Shown here piece after piece: positions 31,929 to 38,414 of a stretch of DNA of 38,414 nt; position 1 is the stretch's first letter, and every line of letters starts with the position of its first letter. The position numbers and the translations under genes are program-made. The DNA lies in NCBI GenBank assembly GCA_018240295.1, contig JAFEGB010000328.1, forward strand, positions 1 through 38,414, read 5' to 3'. This DNA comes from Pseudomonadota bacterium (GTDB lineage: Bacteria; Pseudomonadota; Gammaproteobacteria; Competibacterales; Competibacteraceae). Under the pieces are notes generated by a model, which was not told where the DNA came from, made no database searches, and saw only the letters and a list, made by a program, of their open reading frames with translations.

Positions 31929-33053
31929 ATGCACGACCTGTTCCCCGGCGCGGCCCGGGCGTTTGCAGACTGCAGCGCCGGCCCGTCCGACGCGCCCGCG
32001 CCCCGGCCGCGCGTGCTCGTGCTCGATGACGATGCCGCGCAGCGCGAGCTGATCCGGCTGTACCTGCAGGACGACTACGACGTGATCGGCTACGCCGCCG
32101 CCGACGCCGCGCTCGCCGCCCTCGCGCAGCAGCGCTACGACCTCGTGGTCTCCGACATCCACCTGCCCGGCCTCGACGGCCTCGGTTTCCGCGCGCGGCT
32201 CGCCGAGCGCAACGACACCGACCTGCTGCCGTTCATCTTCATCACCGGCACCGCCGATGAACGCCTCAAGCGCGATGCCGACCAGCTCGGCATCGACGAC
32301 TACCTGCTGAAGCCGCTGCGCAAGCGCGAACTGCTCGGCACGCTGCGCCGCGTGCTCGCGCGCGGTCGCGCCCGGCGCCTGCGCTGGATCGATGCCGCGC
32401 GCGAACAGCTCGAACGGACGCTGCGCCCGCAGCTGCCCGAGCGCCTCGGCGGCTGCCGGGTGGTCAGCGGCCAGCGCGGCAGCGCCCTGCTCGACGGCCT
32501 GTACGCGGGCCGTGGCCACGATCCGGCCGAAGGCGTGAGCCAGGTGATCCTGGTGCGGCTCGCCGGCGACGACGACGAATACGGTTCGGCCGCGCAGCTG
32601 CGCGCAAGCTATCTCGCCGGCCTGCTGCGCCAGCTGCCGCACGGCCAGACGCCGGCGGCGACGCTGGCGACGCTGCTCGCGCGCACCAGCGTCGATCCGG
32701 TGCTCGCCGGAGTGCGCGCCGAGGCGCTGGTCGTGCACATCGGCCCGTCCGCCCAGGTGTCGCTCGCCGGCAGCGGCCGGGTCGGCGCCTGGGTGCTCGC
32801 CAGCGGCGGTTTCGCGCAGAGCCTCGAACTCGCCGGACCGCTCGAACGCCGGCTCGCGCCCGGCGAACGCCTGCTGCTGATGAGCCGCGCGCCAGCGCCG
32901 CTCGCCGGCGGCGGCAGCGTGCCGGGCTTCCTCGCGCAGATCACCGCGCGCCAGACGCTGCCGATGGCCGCCGAGCGTCTGCTCGACCTGCTCGGCGCCG
33001 ATCCCGGCCTGCTGCTGCTGCTCGAACCGCTCGCGCCGGCGGGCCGCAGCTGA
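31929..33053 (+). CDS. Response regulator with degenerate PP2C-like output domain
   Basis: A 374-residue protein. An N-terminal receiver (about residues 25-145) has the acidic pair LVLDDD, phospho-acceptor Asp76 in LVVSDIHLPG, FITGTADE and the Lys in YLLKP. The remainder (about 165-374) follows the strand/helix order of SpoIIE/RsbU-type PP2C phosphatases. The segment LAGSGRVGAWVLASGG aligns with the usual NAGHxPP strand, and LAPGERLLLMSRAP with the LxxGDxLLLYTDG strand. The metal-binding aspartates, including the TDG Asp, are replaced, so it is probably a pseudophosphatase. This receiver plus pseudophosphatase plan is that of RssB, the sigma-S proteolysis adaptor, but I cannot show orthology. 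The ATG at 31929 has no strong ribosome-binding site. It may be driven from the sigma-54 site upstream. Confidence 0.8.
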   Translation: MHDLFPGAARAFADCSAGPSDAPAPRPRVLVLDDDAAQRELIRLYLQDDYDVIGYAAADAALAALAQQRYDLVVSDIHLPGLDGLGFRARLAERNDTDLLPFIFITGTADERLKRDADQLGIDDYLLKPLRKRELLGTLRRVLARGRARRLRWIDAAREQLERTLRPQLPERLGGCRVVSGQRGSALLDGLYAGRGHDPAEGVSQVILVRLAGDDDEYGSAAQLRASYLAGLLRQLPHGQTPAATLATLLARTSVDPVLAGVRAEALVVHIGPSAQVSLAGSGRVGAWVLASGGFAQSLELAGPLERRLAPGERLLLMSRAPAPLAGGGSVPGFLAQITARQTLPMAAERLLDLLGADPGLLLLLEPLAPAGRS

Positions 33054-33219
33054 AGCGGGGACCGGGCCGATGAGCGCAGCGGGCCGCAGACCTCCCGCCT
33101 CCCGATCCGCAATCGTGACACCTGCTTGCAAGCCTGCGGTTCCCGCGGCTGCCGGCGCGCACTACAGTGTCCGCCGGCGCCGTTCCCGCCGGCGCGCGCC
33201 GCTGCGCAGGGAGTCCATG

Positions 33220-34686
<1,467 letters not shown>

Positions 34687-34692
34687 GCGGCC

Positions 34693-35076
34693 TCAGCCGG
34701 CGCGCGCGACGTGCCAGACCTGGTTGAAGCCGTCGCCGCTGCGCTGGCCCGGCTGCGTGTCCTTGCTCCAGAAGTACAGCGGCCGGCCCCGCCAGGCCCA
34801 CTGGCGGCTGCCGTCGTCGCGCCGGATCGTCGTCCAGTCGCCGCCGGCCGGGGCATCGGCGGCGGCCGCGAGCGGCGGCCAGTTCGCGGCGCAGGCGCCG
34901 TTGCAGGCACTCCTGCCGGAACCGGCGACATCCTTGTCGAACACGTACAGCGTCATGCCGTTGCCACCGACCCAGACGCCATCGGCGACGCGGGCCGGGG
35001 CCGCGCCGGGATCACTGGCGGCGCAGGCGGCAAGCAGCAGGGCGGGCAGAACGAAGGTCAGCAGGTGCGGCTTCAT
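34693..35076 (-). CDS. Small lipoprotein with YxxxxD repeats (COG4315 type)
   Basis: A 127-residue secreted protein. A lipoprotein signal peptide ends in the lipobox LAAC (about residues 15-18). The mature part holds two copies of the repeat typical of this family: LYVFDKDVAGSGRSACNGAC followed by ANWPPL, and LYFWSKDTQPGQRSGDGFNQVW. A Cys pair between them (CNGAC) could bind a metal or form a disulfide. The function of the family is unknown; it is often annotated as a predicted lipoprotein with a conserved Y-x-[FWY]-x-x-D motif. The ATG at 35076 has GGAG 8 nt upstream. It is convergent with the LuxO-like gene, only 6 nt from its stop, and co-directional with the next gene. Confidence 0.85.
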   Translation of the reverse strand: MKPHLLTFVLPALLLAACAASDPGAAPARVADGVWVGGNGMTLYVFDKDVAGSGRSACNGACAANWPPLAAAADAPAGGDWTTIRRDDGSRQWAWRGRPLYFWSKDTQPGQRSGDGFNQVWHVARAG

Positions 35077-35163
35077 GGCGCAGGCTCCGGAAGATTCGGA
35101 TGGCACGGACGACGCTGTCCGCAGCCCCTGCTACACCGCGACCCGCCCGACCCTTCCGCGGCT

Positions 35164-35832
35164 TCAGCGCCGGCGCCGGCAGAGCCCGAGGCCGCCGAGG
35201 CCGAACAGCGCCAGCACCGACGGCACCGGAATCGCGGTCACGGCCGCCTCGAACGTGAAGTCATCGGCGACCCAGTCGGCCGAGAACGGCCCGGTCTCGC
35301 GCCGGTCGATGCGATAGCCGGTGATGCCGGACAGCGCGAGGAAGGCCGAGGTGTCGAAGAAGCCCGGCTGCTCGGGCAGGCCCGCCAGCAGCTCCGGCAG
35401 ATCGAGGCTCAGCGTCAGCAGGTCGCCGCCCGCACCGAGCGCGGTGATCGACACCTGATCGGCACCGCCACCGAAGCCGTAATACTCGTTGCGCGCGAAC
35501 CAGGCGCCGGTCAGCACCTGCGTGGTTTCGAGCAGGATGCCGTCGGCGCCGTTGTGGTTGTTGATGAAGAAGCCCCCCGAATGCGGCAGCCCGAACAGCG
35601 GCCCCGGCGTTGCGGTGTCGACGCGGTAGGCATCGCCGACCACTTGAATACGGTCATCCCAGCGCACGCCGGCGTAATCGAGGCTGCCGCCGTTGGCGAA
35701 CTCGAAGCCGGTAGCGCCATCGACCGGCGGAGGGGTCGCCAGACCTTCGAAATCAGCGAGCACGCCGGCCGCGACCGGACCGGCAGCGGCCAGCGCGGCG
35801 AACATCGTCAGTACAGGGAACGAAGGGCGCAT
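35164..35832 (-). CDS. Exported PEP-CTERM-like protein
   Basis: A 222-residue protein of unknown function. A signal peptide (MFAALAAAGPVAA) is followed by a beta-rich body starting GVLADFEGLATPP and containing a GGFFINNHNGADGILLE-type strand set. The body looks like a carbohydrate-binding or jelly-roll domain. The C-terminus has the three-part sorting signal: IPVPS, a hydrophobic helix LALFGLGGLGL, and the basic tail CRRRR. The motif reads VPVPS rather than the classical PEP, but the layout is that of proteins processed by exosortase in exopolysaccharide-producing bacteria. No exosortase gene is in the window. Two adjacent ATGs (35835 and 35832) exist; the second sits 6 nt from GGAGG. It is divergent from the TatD gene. 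Confidence 0.75.
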   Translation of the reverse strand: MRPSFPVLTMFAALAAAGPVAAGVLADFEGLATPPPVDGATGFEFANGGSLDYAGVRWDDRIQVVGDAYRVDTATPGPLFGLPHSGGFFINNHNGADGILLETTQVLTGAWFARNEYYGFGGGADQVSITALGAGGDLLTLSLDLPELLAGLPEQPGFFDTSAFLALSGITGYRIDRRETGPFSADWVADDFTFEAAVTAIPVPSVLALFGLGGLGLCRRRR

Positions 35833-35960
35833 CATGGACCTCCACGACGGGAACGGCCGGTGACAGACAGCCGGCCGGTCATCCCCTGGTTCTCCGCGGC
35901 TGCGACTCCGGCAGCATAGCCAGCACGCCGGGCGTCCGCGTCCGGCAAGGACCGTATCCG

Positions 35961-36785
35961 ATGCCCGTGAATCCATCCGCCCTGCCCGCTGCGGCCCCGC
36001 AGCCGGAACTGGTCGATTCGCACAGCCATTTCGATGTCGGCGAATTCGACGCCGACCGCGATGCCGCCTATGCCCGCGCGCGCGCCGCCGGCGTCGTGCA
36101 GCAGGTCGTGCCCGGCGTCATCGCGCGCAGCTGGGACGCGCTCGATGCCGTGGTCGCGCGCTACCCCGGCCTGTACGCAGCCTGGGGCCTGCACCCGTGC
36201 TACCTCGCCGAGCACCGGCCCGCGCATCTGGCCGAACTGCGCGCGCGCGTCGCCGCTCGCCGCCCGGTCGCGATCGGCGAGTGCGGGCTCGACGCCTTCC
36301 TGCCGCAACCGGACCTGCCCGCGCAGGAGACGTATTTCCTCGAACAGCTGCGCATCGCCCGCGACGCCGGCCTGCCGGTGATCGTGCACGCCCGCCGCGC
36401 CGTCGATGCCGTGCTGAAGTGCATCCGCCGCATCGGCGGGCGCGAGGGCCTGAGCGGCGTCGTGCACAGCTTCGCCGGCTCGATCGAGCAGGCCGAGCGG
36501 CTGCGCGAGCACGGTTTCCTGGTCAGCCTCGGCGGACCGCTGAGCTACGAGCGCGCGCAGCGCCTGCACCGGCTGGTGCGCGCGCTGCCGGCCGACGGCC
36601 TGCTGCTCGAAACCGACGCCCCGGACCAGCCCGGCGTGCAGCACCGCGGCGAGCGCAACGAACCCGCCTACCTGCCCGAGGTGCTGGCCACGGTCGCCGC
36701 GCTGCGCGGCGAGTCGCCCGCAGCCGTCGCCGCCGCCAGCACCGCCGCCGCCCGCCGGCTGTTCGGGCTGCCGGCAGCGGCCTGA
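35961..36785 (+). CDS. TatD-family metal-dependent hydrolase
   Basis: A 274-residue amidohydrolase-fold protein. Metal-binding motifs in order: LVDSHSHFD (HxH), IGECGLDAF (Glu), VIVHARRAVD (His), GVVHSFAGS (His) and LLLETDAPD (Asp). Family members act as 3'-5' exonucleases on DNA or as D-aminoacyl-tRNA deacylases; this one looks closest to the YjjV branch, but I cannot separate the subfamilies with confidence. The ATG at 35961 has AAGGA 9 nt upstream. It is followed after 61 nt by the nitronate monooxygenase-family gene, which has its own promoter-like sequence. Confidence 0.93.
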   Translation: MPVNPSALPAAAPQPELVDSHSHFDVGEFDADRDAAYARARAAGVVQQVVPGVIARSWDALDAVVARYPGLYAAWGLHPCYLAEHRPAHLAELRARVAARRPVAIGECGLDAFLPQPDLPAQETYFLEQLRIARDAGLPVIVHARRAVDAVLKCIRRIGGREGLSGVVHSFAGSIEQAERLREHGFLVSLGGPLSYERAQRLHRLVRALPADGLLLETDAPDQPGVQHRGERNEPAYLPEVLATVAALRGESPAAVAAASTAAARRLFGLPAAA

Positions 36786-36786
36786 C

Positions 36787-36816
36787 GGATGCATCCGCGG
36801 GCGGCGCGGGCATAAT
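36787..36816 (+). promoter_or_regulatory. Palindrome and -10 box before the nitronate monooxygenase-family gene
   Basis: A perfect 10-bp palindrome GGATGCATCC (36787-36796) lies 14 bp upstream of CATAAT (36811-36816), a five-of-six -10 box. The palindrome covers the place where the -35 should be, and no good -35 hexamer is present, so an activator or repressor site is plausible. Confidence 0.35.
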
Positions 36817-36846
36817 CGGCCGCGATCCCCCGACAGGAGTCCCGAC

Positions 36847-38409
36847 ATGCCCTGTTCGCCCCGCGCGCTCCGTGAGCGGCTGCGCATCCGCCTGCCGCTG
36901 CTGCTGGCCCCGATGGCCGCTCCGGCCGGCACGCCGGCGCTCTGTGCGGCGGTCGCCAATGCCGGCGGGCTCGGCAGCCTGTGCGGCGCCGAACTGCCAC
37001 CCGAGGCGCTGCGCGCCGCGATCTGCGCCGTGCGCGCGCTGACCGACCAGCCCTTCGCCGTCCATCTGCACGCGCCGGTGCCGTACGTGATCGACGGCGA
37101 CCGCATCGAGTACACGCGCCTGCTGCTCGCGCCCTACCACGACGCGCTCGGCCTCGCCGAACCGCCCGAACCGATGCCGCCGCCCTCGTTCGAGGCGCAA
37201 CTCGAAGTGCTGCTCGATGAAGGCATCGAGGTCGCGAGCTTCGCCGGCGGCCTGCCGCCCGATGAGCTGCTCGCACCGCTGCTCGCCGCCGGCGTCACCG
37301 TCATCGGCACCGCCACGCACCTGCTCGAAGCCCTGGTGCTCGAAGAGTCCGGCGTGCACATCGTCGTCGCCCAGGGCGCCGAGGCCGGCGGCCTGCGCGG
37401 CGGCTTCGCCGGCGCCCCGGAGCGCGTCGCGCTCGGCACCTGCGCGCTGGTGCCGCTGCTCGCCGATCACCTGTCGCTGCCGGTGGTCGCCGCCGGCGGG
37501 CTGATGGACGGGCGCGGCATCGCCGCGGCGCTGAACCTCGGTGCCAGCGGCGTCATGCTCGGCACGGCCTTCCTCGGCTGTCCGGAAACCGGCCTGAGTC
37601 CGGCCTGCCGGGAGCGCCTGCTCGCGGCCACCGAACTCGACAGCATCAACGGCCGGCTGTGGCTCGGGCGCTGCGCGCGCCAGCTCGATGACCGCCTGCA
37701 GCGCGAACTGGCCAGCGAGGCCGGCAACCTGCCGGTCTGGCCGGTGCAGCAGCAGCTGACGACGGCGCTGCGCCACGCCGCGGCCGCGCAGGACCGGCCC
37801 GAGCTGCAGCCGCTGTGGGCCGGTCAGGGCATCGCACTGCTGCGCGCCGCCCCGGCCGCCGGACTGATCGCCGCCTGGATCGACGACGCCGGCCGCCGGC
37901 TCGGCCAGCCGCTGGTGCAGCCCCCGGAGCTGCCGAACCCGCACGTCGATGACGACGGCAGCGAGGCCGTGCCGACGGCGCTGCCCGATCCGGCCACCGG
38001 CGACGACGCCGGCCGCGACGAACCCGACGGCACCGAGGACACCGAAGACGATCCGGCCGGCGACCTGCCGGACGTGGGCGATGCCGGCAGCCTGCAGGTG
38101 CTGGCCGCAGCCCCGGCGGACGAGCTGCCCGAAGTCATCTGGCACGAGCTTCCGGACCCGGCCGATGAGCCCGCCGCCGCGCCCTGCGCTCCGGAGCCGG
38201 CGGCGCCCGAGGCCGGGCTGCCGGCCGATGCGGCCGCCGACTGGTCGCTGTCGCCGGTCGCGACCGCAAGCCTCGATCAGCTCGCCGCCGAGGCCGCGCC
38301 CTGCGAGGCCGAGCGCTTCGACGAGGTCGACCGCCCGGCGCCGCTGCAGCTCGGCGCCACCGCGCCCGCGCCGCCAGCAACCGCGCGCCCGCTGGCGGAA
38401 GCGCCGTGA
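36847..38409 (+). CDS. Nitronate monooxygenase-family flavoprotein with acidic C-terminal tail
   Basis: A 520-residue protein in two parts. Residues 1-350 form a TIM-barrel domain of the nitronate monooxygenase (2-nitropropane dioxygenase) family: LLLAPMAAPAGTPALCAAVANAGGLGSL, VIGTATHLLEAL, VVAQGAEAGG, VVAAGGLMDGRGIAAALNLGA (FMN phosphate site), and a closing WAGQG. The catalytic His of the usual AGGHRG motif is Leu183 here (AGGLRG), so classical nitronate oxidation is doubtful. Residues about 355-520 are a low-complexity, strongly acidic, Ala- and Pro-rich tail with no recognisable domain. The family is usually about 330-350 residues long, so the tail is an addition. The ATG at 36847 has AGGAG 6 nt upstream. 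The stop overlaps a GTG (38406) that may start the next gene. Confidence 0.85.
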   Translation: MPCSPRALRERLRIRLPLLLAPMAAPAGTPALCAAVANAGGLGSLCGAELPPEALRAAICAVRALTDQPFAVHLHAPVPYVIDGDRIEYTRLLLAPYHDALGLAEPPEPMPPPSFEAQLEVLLDEGIEVASFAGGLPPDELLAPLLAAGVTVIGTATHLLEALVLEESGVHIVVAQGAEAGGLRGGFAGAPERVALGTCALVPLLADHLSLPVVAAGGLMDGRGIAAALNLGASGVMLGTAFLGCPETGLSPACRERLLAATELDSINGRLWLGRCARQLDDRLQRELASEAGNLPVWPVQQQLTTALRHAAAAQDRPELQPLWAGQGIALLRAAPAAGLIAAWIDDAGRRLGQPLVQPPELPNPHVDDDGSEAVPTALPDPATGDDAGRDEPDGTEDTEDDPAGDLPDVGDAGSLQVLAAAPADELPEVIWHELPDPADEPAAAPCAPEPAAPEAGLPADAAADWSLSPVATASLDQLAAEAAPCEAERFDEVDRPAPLQLGATAPAPPATARPLAEAP

Positions 38410-38414
38410 GCAGC

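Noticed and set aside
33113-33140. Possible sigma-54 promoter (TGACAC ... TTGCA) before the LuxO-like gene
   Set aside because: The first element has GA instead of GG and the spacing is one base short.
34696-34719. Minus-strand TGGCACG followed by GG-N10-GC spacing, a sigma-54-like match
   Set aside because: The -12 part is GCGC instead of TTGC and it lies inside the end of the lipoprotein gene, pointing away from any start codon.
35092-35106. Plus-strand TGGCACG with GC at the -12 position near the lipoprotein gene start
   Set aside because: Poor -12 element (ACGC) and it would transcribe antisense into the PEP-CTERM-like gene; treated as chance.
38406-38414. GTG AGC AGC at the right edge as the start of another gene
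   Set aside because: It overlaps the previous stop as GTGA and could be a start, but three codons are too few to support a feature.

Overview
The window is a GC-rich (roughly 70 % by eye), densely coded bacterial chromosome segment. Gene order and protein families point to a Gammaproteobacterium: the rpsB-tsf-pyrH-frr-uppS-cdsA-dxr-rseP-bamA-skp block lies divergently beside map-glnD, GlnS is present beside GltX, and a LuxO-like regulator is encoded. The long-form PstC and PstA permeases and a PEP-CTERM-like surface protein argue against an enteric species. I cannot name the genus from the sequence alone. Nothing resembles a phage, insertion sequence or CRISPR array.

Layout: (1) 1-10109, minus strand, is a translation and envelope-biogenesis superoperon read from rpsB down to a truncated skp. 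It has ATGA- or GTG-type overlaps between uppS/cdsA, cdsA/dxr and dxr/rseP, an intrinsic terminator between rpsB and tsf, and a nested inverted repeat filling the tsf-pyrH gap. (2) 10110-10389 is a divergent control region with overlapping promoters for rpsB and map. (3) 10390-20259, plus strand, holds map, glnD (nitrogen sensor), a Pho-box-preceded pstS-pstC-pstA-pstB-phoU phosphate operon and a small host-attachment-family gene. A near-perfect 16-bp hairpin closes this part. (4) 20381-24112 holds gltX, glnS and an Ala-Glu-Glu-Ala tRNA cluster with its own promoter and two strong terminators. (5) 24122-28673 holds a secreted hypothetical protein (minus), leuA behind a candidate leader-peptide attenuator, a rubredoxin (minus) and thiD-thiE. 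(6) 28845-34686 is a signalling island: a PAS-PAS hybrid histidine kinase with two receivers and a C-terminal HPt, a receiver protein with a degenerate PP2C-like domain, and a LuxO-like sigma-54 activator. (7) 34693-38409 holds a small YxxxxD lipoprotein and a PEP-CTERM-like exported protein (both minus), a TatD hydrolase and an atypical nitronate monooxygenase-family protein with a long acidic tail.

The most interesting part is the signalling island. The kinase can complete a four-step relay in one polypeptide. The LuxO-like activator beside it has all motifs needed to drive sigma-54 promoters. A strong -24/-12 match lies directly upstream of the receiver/pseudophosphatase gene between them. 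This suggests a self-contained cascade in which the relay controls production of an RssB-like adaptor. The second candidate is the leuA leader: a perfect -35 box, a 17-codon reading frame rich in Leu and Ile, and a perfect 13-bp hairpin whose loop contains the leader stop codon. Both are inferences from sequence and need experimental or comparative support.
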